Positions 43,325 to 52,572 are shown, counted from the stretch's first letter. The stretch is DNA of 64,000 bases from Chryseobacterium arachidis (GCF_900129245.1 NZ_FQUT01000004.1:310001-374000); one strand, 5' to 3'. Notes: generated by a model not told the origin, from the letters alone. A program made the numbers and translations.

Positions 43325-44002
43325 CTAATTTGATTCCCATTTATAACCAGTTCCGTAAACAGTTTTCAGGTAAGGTTCGCAGCCTGCATCATTCAGTTTT
43401 TTCTTTAAGTTTTTCACGTGTGCATACACAAAATCGTGATTGTCCAGCATATCTGCAAAATCTCCCGAAAGATGCTCTGCCAAGGTACTTTTGGATATGA
43501 CTTTGTTCTTGTTGCCGATAAAATAAATGAGTAAATCAAACTCTTTTTTTGTTAATGCAATGATTTCATTATTGACTGATACTGTTTTTGCCAAAAGGTC
43601 GATTTGTAATTCATTTTGATTGATAATATTAGAATTGTTAAACTGTTTTCTTCTGATTATGGAATAAATTCTCGCCATTAATTCCGACAAATGGAATGGT
43701 TTCGTCAAATAGTCATCCGCACCAAGTTGCAAGCCTTTTATTTTGTCATCCAACGCATTTTTTGCAGAAACGATGATAACGCCGTCCTGCTTATTTTGCT
43801 TTTTCAGCTCTTCCAGAATTTTCAACCCATTCCCGTCCGGCAGCATAATGTCAAGAATAATACAATCGTATTGGAAAGTTTCAATCTTGTACATCGCTTC
43901 ATAGAAAGTGAAGGCAAATTCACAGAGGTAGTTCTCTTCAGAAAGGTATTCTGCAACACTTTTTGCCAATTCGGTTTCGTCTTCTATAATGAGGATTTTC
44001 AT
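43325..44002 (-). CDS. OmpR-family response regulator
   Basis: 225 residues. Receiver domain begins MKILIIEDETELAKSVAEYL; phosphoacceptor D51 in IILDIMLPDGNG; K101 in YLTKPFH. A C-terminal winged helix (about 128-225) has IIALTKKEFDLLIYFIGNKN and ends VYGTGYKWESN. It is the partner of the kinase downstream. Targets are unknown. Confidence 0.93.
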   Translation of the reverse strand: MKILIIEDETELAKSVAEYLSEENYLCEFAFTFYEAMYKIETFQYDCIILDIMLPDGNGLKILEELKKQNKQDGVIIVSAKNALDDKIKGLQLGADDYLTKPFHLSELMARIYSIIRRKQFNNSNIINQNELQIDLLAKTVSVNNEIIALTKKEFDLLIYFIGNKNKVISKSTLAEHLSGDFADMLDNHDFVYAHVKNLKKKLNDAGCEPYLKTVYGTGYKWESN

Positions 44003-44339
44003 CAGTAATTTTTTTAATTAGATCTAAGTTTTTAACTCCGCTAATTTATATTTCGAATTTAGAAGAAATTTTGAACTTCTGCTAAACTTTTTTAATTTAC
44101 TCAGTTTTATTTTTTAGCAATATCAAAAAACTCTATACTCCTTTTCTAAACCATTTTTTTATTTAAATTATCTGATTTTAAAATCTTTGTAATTTTCATA
44201 CGATATTCCTGAAGATCATTTAATTTTTGAGTTAACCTGAAATTAAGATAAAGTTCAACTTCAATCGATTATTTCCATGTATCTTTAAGTTTTGATAATT
44301 ACCTGATATAAGTAGGTGTTTCATTTTAAATTCTGCAAC
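44003..44339. other. Divergent spacer between the response regulator and ppk1
   Basis: About 340 AT-rich bases that must hold both promoters. A TATCTTTA near 44278 resembles a -7 box with its last base changed; no TTG partner is clear. No hairpin or repeat of note. Confidence 0.4.
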
Positions 44340-46361
44340 ATGGTAAAAAACAGCAAAAAAGAATCTCAAGCTGCTTTTCCGGCTGAGCTTTCATGGTTAT
44401 CTTTCAATAATTCTGTATTGGAAGAAGCTGCAGACACGAGTAACCCTCTTTATGAAAGAATAAAATTCCTTGCGATACATTCTTCAAATCTTGATGAGTT
44501 TTACAGGGTAAAAGTTAATAATCTTTTGATCCGTTCGGGATCTGATAAAAAACTGCTGAAACAGATTAACCGAGAGATTGCGCATCAGCAGGAACAGTTC
44601 GGAAAAATATGGAATAAAAAAATTCTTAAGGAACTGGCAGAAAACAGAATTATTTATTATGAAAATCAAGCCATGGAAAATGTCCATCTTGATGAAATAG
44701 AAAGTTATTTTAAGAGTAAAATACTGTCGTATATTCAATTGGTATATTTATCAAAAGAGCCCTCTCAGGAATATTTTTTAAAGAACCGGCAGCTTTACTT
44801 TTTAGTGAAATTAAAAGAAGGAAACACCGAAAAATACTGTTATGTAAATATTCCTTCTGACAAGCTGAGCAGATATGTATTGCTGAGCAAGGTTGATGAT
44901 AAAGATTTTATTATTTCGCTGGATACGATCGTTAAAAAATGTCTTCACTATATTTTTATAGGGCAGGAAATTTTAGGCGTGTATGCTATTAAAATTAATA
45001 GGGATGAGAATTATTTAATTGAGGATGAGACGTCGGGAAATCTGGTTTTTAAAATCAAAAAGAAAATTGAAGAGCGAAAATCCGGGGTTTCCACAAGATT
45101 TTTGTATGATCTGCATATGCCTTCTGAAATGTTGGAAATATGCAGGAAAGCTTTTAGACTTAAAGATGATGAAATTGTAAAAGGAGGCACTCATCATAAC
45201 TTTTTTGACCTTTTCAAGTTTCCCAATCCCCAATTTCCTGCTTTACAAAACAAGCCTTACCCTGCTATCCGTTACCTGCCGTTTGAAAATAAGAAATCAA
45301 TTTTTGAAAATCTGACGGAAGCCAATCATTTGCTTTCGTTTCCCTATCATTCTTATCATTATGTTCTTCAGCTTTTTAATGAAGCTGCTGTCAATAATGA
45401 TGTAACGGATATTAAAGTTACTCTGTACAGAATATCATCACAATCACTGATTGCGAATGCTCTGATAAGTGCGGCTAAAAATGGTAAAAAAGTAACCGTT
45501 TTTGTTGAAGTAAAAGCCCGTTTTGATGAAAGTAACAATCTTTTCTGGGCACAGGAAATGAAAAATGCTGGCATTACGATAATTTACAGTATGCCCAACC
45601 TCAAGGTACATGCAAAAACTGCTCTTTTTACTTTAAAACCGAAAAATAAGAAAGCCTATTCTTACGCGTATATTTCAACGGGAAATTTCAATGAGAGTAC
45701 GGCGGGAGTGTATTCTGATTTTGGCTTTTTTACTTCAGACCGACAATATACCGATGATCTGAAACAGGTATTTAAGTTTCTAAAGACTAAAAAGAGTGAA
45801 CAAACCATTAGTCATCTATGGGTTTCCGGATTTAATCTCAAAGAAAAAATTTTAGAACAGATCGATACTGAAATTCAAAATAAAAAAAATGGAAAAGAAG
45901 CTGCAATATTCATTAAAGCCAATGGTCTGGATGAAAAATCAGTCATTAAAAAACTGTCGGAAGCCAGTAATGCAGGAGTTCCCATTACGTTAATAATAAG
46001 AGGAATATGCACTCTTCTACCCGGAATTCCCAATTTTTCTGAAAATATTAAAATATACAGAATTGTCGATATGTTTCTGGAGCATTCCAGGATTTATAAA
46101 TTTCATAATGACGGAGATGAAAAAACATATCTGTCATCGGCGGATATGCTAAGCCGAAACCTCAACCGCCGGATTGAAATTGCATTTCCGATATCAGACA
46201 GAGAATTAAAAGAACAATTGAATACGATCATAGATTATCAGCTTAGAGACAACAGTAAAAAAAGAACTCTTAACAGTAAGGGTGTGGCTGTTATTGAAGA
46301 AAATGACGATGCTGCAGTTTATAGAGCACAGGCTGATATTTATGAGTTTTTAAAGACTTAG
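44340..46361 (+). CDS. ppk1: Polyphosphate kinase 1
   Basis: 673 residues. N domain WLSFNNSVLEEAAD with IKFLAIHSSNLDEFYRVKV, quoted in part, is the PPK1 N-terminal signature. The two phospholipase-D-like catalytic halves carry NLKVHAKTALFTL (His that becomes phosphorylated) and EHSRIYKFHNDG, plus YAYISTGNFNESTA. It makes polyphosphate from ATP. The start at 44340 is preferred; an in-frame ATG at 44316 adds eight residues. It is close to the polyP and envelope genes but stands alone on its strand. Confidence 0.93.
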   Translation: MVKNSKKESQAAFPAELSWLSFNNSVLEEAADTSNPLYERIKFLAIHSSNLDEFYRVKVNNLLIRSGSDKKLLKQINREIAHQQEQFGKIWNKKILKELAENRIIYYENQAMENVHLDEIESYFKSKILSYIQLVYLSKEPSQEYFLKNRQLYFLVKLKEGNTEKYCYVNIPSDKLSRYVLLSKVDDKDFIISLDTIVKKCLHYIFIGQEILGVYAIKINRDENYLIEDETSGNLVFKIKKKIEERKSGVSTRFLYDLHMPSEMLEICRKAFRLKDDEIVKGGTHHNFFDLFKFPNPQFPALQNKPYPAIRYLPFENKKSIFENLTEANHLLSFPYHSYHYVLQLFNEAAVNNDVTDIKVTLYRISSQSLIANALISAAKNGKKVTVFVEVKARFDESNNLFWAQEMKNAGITIIYSMPNLKVHAKTALFTLKPKNKKAYSYAYISTGNFNESTAGVYSDFGFFTSDRQYTDDLKQVFKFLKTKKSEQTISHLWVSGFNLKEKILEQIDTEIQNKKNGKEAAIFIKANGLDEKSVIKKLSEASNAGVPITLIIRGICTLLPGIPNFSENIKIYRIVDMFLEHSRIYKFHNDGDEKTYLSSADMLSRNLNRRIEIAFPISDRELKEQLNTIIDYQLRDNSKKRTLNSKGVAVIEENDDAAVYRAQADIYEFLKT

Positions 46362-46364
46362 GGA

Positions 46365-47063
46365 TTATTCAGTTGAATTAGTAATAAAAGATGTTATATG
46401 ATGGGTCTTAAAAAACTCATTCCGAAATTCCGTGTATTCCTGTAACTGTTTTTCATTTAAGACAGTTGTCGTTTCTTTATTTTCTATGACAGACAGAGCC
46501 CAAAAAAGTTCTTTTCCTATAAATTGTTCTATATTCTTATTGTTTCCAGATGCAGGCAGTGCATTAAGACGACCTATGAGCATATATTCCAGATCATTAT
46601 ATACATGTGGTTTTTTGAAAAAATTTTTAACCAAATCGGATATAAATTCATAATATTTCCCTCTTAAAAATATACTTTTATCACCCTCATCATTGTTAAA
46701 AACATAAGTATCTTCATCAATTCCTCCTATGATAAATGATATGATCCCATTTTCTTGTTTATACTTTTTATACCACTCCATAAAAAGATCACTGGTCATA
46801 TTTTTTATTAAATGATTACTTGTCCATCTGTTTTCGATGATGCATATTGCCCAATAAAATGGCATTTCGCCTGTTATAATATACACATCATCATAATCTT
46901 CCAATGTGTTCAACAGATTTAGAAAATCACTGCGAAAATCATTATCGGGCAATGGTTCTTCAAAAAAATCTGTAATTATGGCGCATACCAATTCATTATA
47001 CTTTTCTTTAAGAAATGTACATTCATTACCAAATTCGTCTTTATAGATGTATATACTTTCCAT
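46365..47063 (-). CDS. Hypothetical protein with two similar halves
   Basis: 232 residues in two repeats of about 110. Each has a [FL]-[LR]-x-KY-x-E[LF]-[VI] stretch (TFLKEKYNELVCAIITDFF; IFLRGKYYEFISDLVKNFF), then FYWAICIIENRWTS / LFWALSVIENKETT and a closing W/F-x8-NGIISFI / HHITSFI. No signal peptide. Probably a soluble alpha/beta protein that arose by internal duplication. The start at 47063 (MESIYIYK) is preferred to 47096. No family is recognised; small acidic duplicated proteins in such arrays are often immunity proteins. Confidence 0.6.
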   Translation of the reverse strand: MESIYIYKDEFGNECTFLKEKYNELVCAIITDFFEEPLPDNDFRSDFLNLLNTLEDYDDVYIITGEMPFYWAICIIENRWTSNHLIKNMTSDLFMEWYKKYKQENGIISFIIGGIDEDTYVFNNDEGDKSIFLRGKYYEFISDLVKNFFKKPHVYNDLEYMLIGRLNALPASGNNKNIEQFIGKELFWALSVIENKETTTVLNEKQLQEYTEFRNEFFKTHHITSFITNSTE

Positions 47064-47205
47064 TTTATTATTTTCTTTGGCGCGAGCCGTTTCCATTGAT
47101 GTTTTATAAAAATAAAAACTTTTTGAGAGAGTATTTAGAAAAAAGCCATACGAGAAGGATTTGTGTGGCGACGGGTAAGTTTTTAATAGAAATTTTGCCT
47201 TTTTA

Positions 47206-47708
47206 TTATTTCAAATTTTTCAAATATTCAAAATTTTCCAAGTCTTCGGTATATCCCTCGTTTAATAAATCATCTTTTATACTTTTTAAAAGCTTGTTTC
47301 ATTCACTGATAAAGTAATCAAAATCAACTTCAATATTTAAATCTAATTTTCTGATTTCTTCATTTGTTAAAAATATATCATTATCTTTTATGTTAGCTAC
47401 AAAAAACTGAGGATTAATTGTAATTGTCTTATTTTCAACTGTGAAATTCCAATATACTGTAAATGTACTGGATCAAAAACCGATTTTAAATAGAGAGTTA
47501 TTATTACTCAGCTCTTCTTGCATATCTATAATATCATTATAAATATTACTCATATCTCCCCTTTTATCCAGTTCTATCTGATAACCCAATGAATAAATAT
47601 GTCCGATTTATACTCAGGATAAATTGACCAGATTGCTTCATTAACAGATGTATCTTCCACATCTTTTGCTCCTAATTCTCTTGCTTTATTAAACTCTATT
47701 TTAAACAT
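47206..47708 (-). pseudogene. Decayed gene with one frameshift and two TGA stops
   Basis: From ATG at 47708 the frame reads MFKIEFNKARELGAKDVEDT and continues to about IYPEYKSD; it then shifts into a frame reading YSLGYQIELDKRGDMSNIYN. That frame continues through a TGA (after FKIGF), through NIKDNDIFLTNEEIRKLDLN, through a second TGA (after YFISE) and ends NFEYLKNLK. Apart from these three lesions the coding sequence of about 165 residues is intact, so decay is recent. No recognised family. It lies in the array of presumed immunity genes. Confidence 0.75.
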
Positions 47709-47748
47709 AATTTTTCTTCCATCTTTTAATTTTTATCAAATAAACGGA

Positions 47749-48279
47749 TTACCAAGTTCTACTATCAATTTCAAAAGAATTTTTTAAAATATGCTCTTTT
47801 ATTTTTTCTAAACTGTCTTCCATTCTTATATAAATTTTAGAATCTATACTGATATTCCCTATAACATATTCATAATCTATAAATTCAGATATTTTAGATA
47901 TCAGCTTTTTGTGCCTGTCATCTTCAAATAGAGTGTCTTTATGAGCATAGGAGACTACAAAACCTGACAGATATTTATCATTCCATGTTAAGTAATTAAT
48001 TCCCAAATCATATTGAAAATCCTGATGTCTGTATGTTAGCAATCCCAACCCTTTCCATGAGCAAACCAAATCTACTACCTCTTCATCCGTCATTGATGTA
48101 TCGAGCCAAATTGGTTCTTTTTCTTCCTCATTTCGATCATCATTAAAAACCATGACTTCAGAATCACTTTTTTCAAGCAAAACATTGATGGATTTTAAAT
48201 TTTCATTAAAGTTCAGTATAAAGGATTTTGGATCTTTCTTTTCTTTTAATAGGATTAATGTTTCGTAAAAAATGCTCAT
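47749..48279 (-). CDS. Hypothetical protein, 176 aa
   Basis: Acidic soluble protein starting MSIFYETLILLKEKKDP. Contains WLDTSMTDEEVVDLVCSWKG, LTWNDKYLSGFVVSYAHKDT and the C-terminal helix DSLEKIKEHILKNSFEIDS. No family is recognised. Seven bases follow the next upstream gene (48287-48724), so the two are co-transcribed. Presumed member of the immunity-like array by size, charge and context only. Confidence 0.6.
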   Translation of the reverse strand: MSIFYETLILLKEKKDPKSFILNFNENLKSINVLLEKSDSEVMVFNDDRNEEEKEPIWLDTSMTDEEVVDLVCSWKGLGLLTYRHQDFQYDLGINYLTWNDKYLSGFVVSYAHKDTLFEDDRHKKLISKISEFIDYEYVIGNISIDSKIYIRMEDSLEKIKEHILKNSFEIDSRTW

Positions 48280-48286
48280 TTTTCTT

Positions 48287-48724
48287 TTACTTTATTTGAT
48301 CTACTATATTCTTAGGGAGATAATCTGTTGGGGATTCAAATTTTCCGGTCCAGGTTTCGTCCGGCAAATACGTTTCTATTTCAATATCACAGAATGCACT
48401 GATGTATTCTTTTCGGTCAAAATCAATAAAAAACAGTATTTCGGAGTATTCTTCTGAAAAATTCTCAATAATACTTTTTACTTCCGGAATAGAAATCTGA
48501 TCTTCTAAAATAGCCGTTAAAAAAGGCTCAAGCTGATCATCGGTTACGTTTAAAGCCCCATTTCTAAAATCCTGACGGGAAACATCCTGTAATATTGAGG
48601 GGCTGTATTTTTCATAATTTAAAATCCACCAGGCAATCGGCATTAAATAAAAGTGATAATTATTCTTATATTTTATGCAGCCTACTATATAATTTTCTCG
48701 TAATCTTTGTTCTATACTCTTCAT
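48287..48724 (-). CDS. Hypothetical protein, 145 aa
   Basis: Starts MKSIEQRLRENYIVGCIKYK; contains YLMPIAWWILNYEKYSPSIL and the acidic EILFFIDFDRKEYISAFCDI. No signal peptide and no recognised domain. First gene of a pair with 47749-48279. Its upstream spacer holds a short C-terminal-like coding fragment, the usual place of a toxin tail in toxin-immunity cassettes. Confidence 0.55.
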   Translation of the reverse strand: MKSIEQRLRENYIVGCIKYKNNYHFYLMPIAWWILNYEKYSPSILQDVSRQDFRNGALNVTDDQLEPFLTAILEDQISIPEVKSIIENFSEEYSEILFFIDFDRKEYISAFCDIEIETYLPDETWTGKFESPTDYLPKNIVDQIK

Positions 48725-48789
48725 GTTATTAAACTTATGATTGTTTAGCTTTCTTCAAATGTCGCAAACAATTTTTGAAAAGTCATTTT

Positions 48790-48852
48790 TTATCTTTGGT
48801 TGAACCAATCCTTCACTTTTTGCCAGAAAGAAGTGTTGTTTCGAGCCGACGC
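48790..48852 (-). pseudogene. Possible orphan C-terminal coding fragment
   Basis: A 20-codon open stretch ending in TAA reads ASARNNTSFWQKVKDWFNQR. It has an amphipathic, Trp-rich end and no start codon nearby. A 13-codon ORF (48745-48786, MTFQKLFATFEES) follows at once. It may be what is left of a toxin tail displaced ahead of an immunity gene; chance cannot be excluded for so short a piece. Confidence 0.3.
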
Positions 48853-48866
48853 ATTTTATAGAGATA

Positions 48867-49103
48867 TCATCTCCATGAAATCATTTCATAATTAGAAAAG
48901 TTTATTTTCATATCTTCTATTCTGTCTTCAAGAGTTTTAATACCCTCTTTTAGATATTTTTCTTTTTCAGATTCACTTAGAATATAGATGACATCGAATC
49001 CCGGGTTTGGTTTAGGAATAGGAACAGATAATTCAATCATATTATTTCCTTCATAAACATAATATGCCCAATCTTTTTTCTCTAATAATTTTTTTTCACT
49101 CAT
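48867..49103 (-). CDS. Hypothetical protein, 78 aa
   Basis: Starts MSEKKLLEKKDWAYYVYEGN; contains VPIPKPNPGFDVIYILSESE and ends MKINFSNYEMISWR. Soluble, no family recognised. Four bases follow the gene at 49108-49482, so both are one operon. The Pro-rich loop PIPKPNPGFD is its most distinctive part. Confidence 0.55.
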   Translation of the reverse strand: MSEKKLLEKKDWAYYVYEGNNMIELSVPIPKPNPGFDVIYILSESEKEKYLKEGIKTLEDRIEDMKINFSNYEMISWR

Positions 49104-49107
49104 AATT

Positions 49108-49482
49108 TTAATTTATTAATGAATCTAATAAGTTAAATTTGTTGACATATTCTTCAAACTTTTCCGGGCTTGTGGCCATAATTGATTTAATTAAATCTCC
49201 ATTTTGGTCATATTCATTTAATAATATTGAATTCGTTGAGTCCCAAATGCAGAGCTTTTCACTTTGTAAATTTCCACTTGGATAATATTCATTAACCCAG
49301 CCCATTATTTCTACATATCTGTATTCTTTTTCATACGATATCTTCCCATCAAGAAAATAATCTAATACGGCATATCCTGTGAATAATTGTCCTTTATAAC
49401 CTAGTTTTTCTTCTGATGTATTAGACATATACTCTAAATCATCAAAATTTATCCTTATCTTTTGTGGTTGTTTGAATGGCAT
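49108..49482 (-). CDS. Hypothetical protein with MORN/YwqK-like repeats
   Basis: 124 residues. The middle has short repeats of the YwqK/MORN-like type: YKGQLFTGYAVLDYFLDGKI, EIMGWVNEYYPSGNLQSEK and LLNEYDQNGDLIKSI. Such [YW]-x-x-G-x-[LK] hairpin repeats occur in antitoxin- and immunity-like proteins. No signal peptide. Assignment is by eye. Confidence 0.55.
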   Translation of the reverse strand: MPFKQPQKIRINFDDLEYMSNTSEEKLGYKGQLFTGYAVLDYFLDGKISYEKEYRYVEIMGWVNEYYPSGNLQSEKLCIWDSTNSILLNEYDQNGDLIKSIMATSPEKFEEYVNKFNLLDSLIN

Positions 49483-49531
49483 TTTTTTATTTAATAATCT
49501 TTATAATATAACTCAGCAGATAAGAAAATAT

Positions 49532-50095
49532 CTATTCGCTAAACTTATACGCATATTTTTGATGGATATTTCCTGACAGAACATCTTCTATCACATCAAT
49601 TTCATGATAATCTTCCTGATAATAATTTGTTGTTTGTGTGGCAGCAATTACTTTAATACGTTTATTGATTTCAGCAAATACTTTTTTCAATTCTTTTTCA
49701 TGTGCCAATTCAAAAATATTTTCCCTTACGTAAAAAATAACAGCTTCTATATTTTTGTAATCAAATGATAGAAAAGCAACCAATAAAGTATATCCTAATG
49801 CATGTTTATCCTGATTATATCCCCAATGCATGTCATAACTGTAAGATCCTCCTGTAGGATGTTCTTTAAATTCTTCTAAAGTTTTTAAGGCATCTTCTAA
49901 AGTTTCTACCATTATCGATTTCGCATCATCAGTATCACTATCTGGACTAGGATCTGTGTCTTCAAAGTAAAAATGAGTATAATCATAAGCAAGTGTGAAA
50001 TTATTTTCCAGCATAATTTCATCTACGATATTTACAATCTCTTTCGTAAGAGTTTTTTCTATTACTAAAATAGTATCTGTTGAATGACTTCCCAT
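49532..50095 (-). CDS. Hypothetical protein, 187 aa
   Basis: Starts MGSHSTDTILVIEKTLTKEI. An acidic segment, FEDTDPSPDSDTDDAKSIM, is followed by GGSYSYDMHWGYNQDKHALG and a helical C-terminus. No domain is recognised and no signal peptide is present. Separate from its neighbours by spacers of about 50 and 94 bases. Same strand as the rest of the left half of the array. Confidence 0.55.
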   Translation of the reverse strand: MGSHSTDTILVIEKTLTKEIVNIVDEIMLENNFTLAYDYTHFYFEDTDPSPDSDTDDAKSIMVETLEDALKTLEEFKEHPTGGSYSYDMHWGYNQDKHALGYTLLVAFLSFDYKNIEAVIFYVRENIFELAHEKELKKVFAEINKRIKVIAATQTTNYYQEDYHEIDVIEDVLSGNIHQKYAYKFSE

Positions 50096-50189
50096 AATTG
50101 TTTAAATTAAATCATTAACTGAATATTTCTATTCATAAAATATCATTGAGGATTATTTCAAAATAAATGTCTTTATAATTCATCTCAAA

Positions 50190-50726
50190 TTATCTTAAAT
50201 ACTTCAGAATTTCCTCTATTTCCTCCATTTCCAATTCGTAAGAACTGATATTTATTCTTTCATAAAGATTTTTACAGGCATTTGAAAATTCTTTCATAAA
50301 GATATTCCTATTCAGATAAAAAATATCTTTATTGCCTATTTTTATGCCTACAAGTTCTTTTTCTTTCGTTACAAAAACCTCAACAGGCTGATCTGGAAAA
50401 TAAAATTTCACAGATTTTTTATTATCAATAGTAATCTCATAAATAGCATGAATAAAATAGGAACATAATTGATCTATCAAATCCCAATATCTAAATCCGA
50501 TGAGCTCTTTTCCAAAATATGTGATACGCACGGCTCCTTCTATATAAAAATCGTCATCCGATAAATACTTCATTAATTCACTTTCAGTCAATTCATTAAA
50601 GCGAAGGAAATAAGATTTCCAGTTCTGTGAAATATTTTTTAAATCATCAATGACAATATCTCTCTTTTTTAAGAAAAATTCTACATGAATTTCTTTATTT
50701 TGTATACAATTGGTGGATTCTCCCAT
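50190..50726 (-). CDS. Hypothetical protein, 178 aa
   Basis: Starts MGESTNCIQNKEIHVEFFLK. Contains YIEGAVRITYFGKELIGFRY and ends ELEMEEIEEILKYLR. Mixed alpha/beta, no signal peptide. No family is recognised. It is the most upstream gene of the minus-strand half; the next gene is divergent across 396 bases. Confidence 0.55.
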   Translation of the reverse strand: MGESTNCIQNKEIHVEFFLKKRDIVIDDLKNISQNWKSYFLRFNELTESELMKYLSDDDFYIEGAVRITYFGKELIGFRYWDLIDQLCSYFIHAIYEITIDNKKSVKFYFPDQPVEVFVTKEKELVGIKIGNKDIFYLNRNIFMKEFSNACKNLYERINISSYELEMEEIEEILKYLR

Positions 50727-50950
50727 CTTAAAATCTTAATTTCTGTGGTTAAGTTTTAGATTACTGGTTTATTTTTTTCAATTATAATTAAAATATACAA
50801 ATCTATAGCCTTCTATCATTCAAAATATAATTTTTCCATAAAAATAATCTACAAATTAAAGTTAATATCTTTACGCAAACGGATGTTATGTGTACGCTCA
50901 AGCGGAATCAGAAACACAAAGATGACCCAGTTGTGCATTTTATTTACTTC

Positions 50951-51053
50951 CGTCACTTTGAATAAGGAGTAAGAAATTTGTAATTTTAAAGATAGATGAT
51001 CTTCTCGATACATTTTTTCTCCACTTTGTTGCGAAAAAACACTCGAAGTGACG
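50951..51053. repeat. Dispersed palindromic repeat at the centre of the array
   Basis: CGTCACTTTGA (50951-50961) and TCGAAGTGACG (51043-51053) pair with one mismatch. Inside, TTTTTTC/GAAAAAA pair around a short loop. Repeats with GTCACTT/AAGTGAC ends are common in flavobacteria as far as I recall. Just upstream, a frame reads LQIKVNIFTQTDVMCTLKRN and on to HFIYFRHFE (to 50963); it may be another coding remnant. Otherwise 50727-51122 shows nothing. Confidence 0.6.
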
Positions 51054-51122
51054 AATTTATGTCAAAATTTTTCAAAGTGTACAACGAGTGATAATAATAT
51101 GAATGGAAAATTTTAAAACAAG

Positions 51123-51599
51123 ATGGAAAACAGATTTAATTTGTTTAGCGAAATAAAGGAGAAAAATAATTACACTTCCGATGATTTGCCTAATTTTAAT
51201 GAAATAGAAATTAAAGATTTAATTATTAACGATATTAATCTGGATAACCTGATTTCTGTAAAATCTAAATACATCAATATTGAATTTAATACTCTATCAC
51301 TTTATTCATCATATTTTGTTCAGACATTGTTTGAAGAATGCATCTTTCAGAATGTTGATTTTACAAAATCAAACTTAAACAACACCTCATTGAAATCCTG
51401 TTCCTTTATATCCTGTTCTTTTGCAAGTGCTGAAATAATGGGAGCAGAAATTACAAATTGTAATTTTAAGAACTGTAATTTTACCGATATCATTTTTAGT
51501 GATAATACTATAAATGACACTCAGTTTGAGATCACAGACAAATCTTTTTCCGCAATAGGTGATAATGTAGAGAAAAATGTAGTTTGGTTATTTAGCTAA
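51123..51599 (+). CDS. Pentapeptide-repeat-like protein, 158 aa
   Basis: The core (about 55-135) has A/S/N-x-L/F-x-x spacing: LFEECIFQNVDFTKSNLNNT, SLKSCSFISCSFASAEIMGA and CNFKNCNFTDIIFSDNTIND. This gives a right-handed quadrilateral helix with Phe/Leu in the core. It is soluble. Such folds serve as toxin immunity (DNA-gyrase mimic) or binding proteins; here the role is unknown. First gene of the plus-strand half of the array. Confidence 0.7.
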   Translation: MENRFNLFSEIKEKNNYTSDDLPNFNEIEIKDLIINDINLDNLISVKSKYINIEFNTLSLYSSYFVQTLFEECIFQNVDFTKSNLNNTSLKSCSFISCSFASAEIMGAEITNCNFKNCNFTDIIFSDNTINDTQFEITDKSFSAIGDNVEKNVVWLFS

Positions 51600-51628
51600 A
51601 TAAAGTAATCACCACAAATTAATAATCC

Positions 51629-51952
51629 ATGGAAACCGCAAAAAATATGATTTCAAATGAAATCGAAAGGCTCAATGAACTGATTAAGAAAAGCGAAAAC
51701 AAAGACGAAAACATCAGGCTGAAAAATGAATTGCTTGAAGTTCTGTTTTTAATCAACTTATCTAAAACCTATCATCTTTCTCAAAGTCAGATAGAACATA
51801 TTTTTAAAATTCCTGAAACCAATACAGGTTATTCTGAATTCCGGATTATCAATGACTGCGAATCGGACGATCCATTACGCTGGGCAGAAGTGATAATTGA
51901 TAATGAAAATGTACGCCTGAATGAAAATGATATTATTATTAAGTTTAAATAA
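51629..51952 (+). CDS. Hypothetical protein, 107 aa
   Basis: N-terminal helices METAKNMISNEIERLNELIK and KNELLEVLFLINLSKTYHLS, then a short beta part ending DNENVRLNENDIIIKFK. Soluble, no family recognised. Lies between two pentapeptide-like genes, 29 and 44 bases away. Confidence 0.5.
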   Translation: METAKNMISNEIERLNELIKKSENKDENIRLKNELLEVLFLINLSKTYHLSQSQIEHIFKIPETNTGYSEFRIINDCESDDPLRWAEVIIDNENVRLNENDIIIKFK

Positions 51953-51996
51953 TTGATAAAGTGTTTTTTACCTGAAAAGATCGTAAAATCATCAAC

Positions 51997-52560
51997 ATGG
52001 AAAATATAAAAGCGAAGATACAGTTGCATAAAAAATGGCTTGATCGCACAGGAGGGCAACAATTGGATATCCAAAATGAAGAATTCAGTCATATCGCATT
52101 CGAAGATGAAGATTTGAATACATCTGTATTTGATCATATAAAATTTACCTCAAGTACTTTTAATAATGTTAATTTAGGAGGCAGCTCGTTCTTTAACTGT
52201 ATTTTTTCTTCAGTACATTTTGAAAATTCTTTTTTACGGAAATGTGAGTTCCATCAATGTAAATTTATCAATTGTACTTTTTCAGAAGATGAAATCACAA
52301 AAGCCGAGTTTTATGATGTTTCCATAGAGTTTTGTACCTTCAGTACAATCCAATTAGGATGGAGTTATTTTGGAGATTGTCTTATATCCGACACAACTTT
52401 TGATACAACAGAATTAGACCGTTTAACCTTTATTGACAGTAAGTTTAATGCAGTTACTTTTAAAAATGTAAAATTCAATGTTGATTATCCTTTGAAAATC
52501 AATCATCATGAAAATATTACCGATATTGATCAGTTGAACGTTTCAATTAAAAATTTATAA
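51997..52560 (+). CDS. Pentapeptide-repeat-like protein, 187 aa
   Basis: The core (about 30-150) is a regular run of F-x-x-C/S-x-F units: FTSSTFNNVNLGGSSFFNCI, SFLRKCEFHQCKFINCTFSE and VSIEFCTFSTIQLGWSYFGD. Same fold class as 51123-51599, but the sequences have diverged, so this is an old duplication or independent recruitment. No signal peptide. Likely a cytosolic binding or immunity protein; inferred from context. Confidence 0.72.
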   Translation: MENIKAKIQLHKKWLDRTGGQQLDIQNEEFSHIAFEDEDLNTSVFDHIKFTSSTFNNVNLGGSSFFNCIFSSVHFENSFLRKCEFHQCKFINCTFSEDEITKAEFYDVSIEFCTFSTIQLGWSYFGDCLISDTTFDTTELDRLTFIDSKFNAVTFKNVKFNVDYPLKINHHENITDIDQLNVSIKNL

Positions 52561-52572
52561 AAACCAAATAAC

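Noticed and set aside
47206..47708. TGA recoding (selenocysteine or Trp) to explain the two in-frame TGA codons
   Set aside because: A frameshift is also present, TGA is used as a normal stop in neighbouring genes (for example kdp and 48867), and no SECIS-like hairpin is evident.
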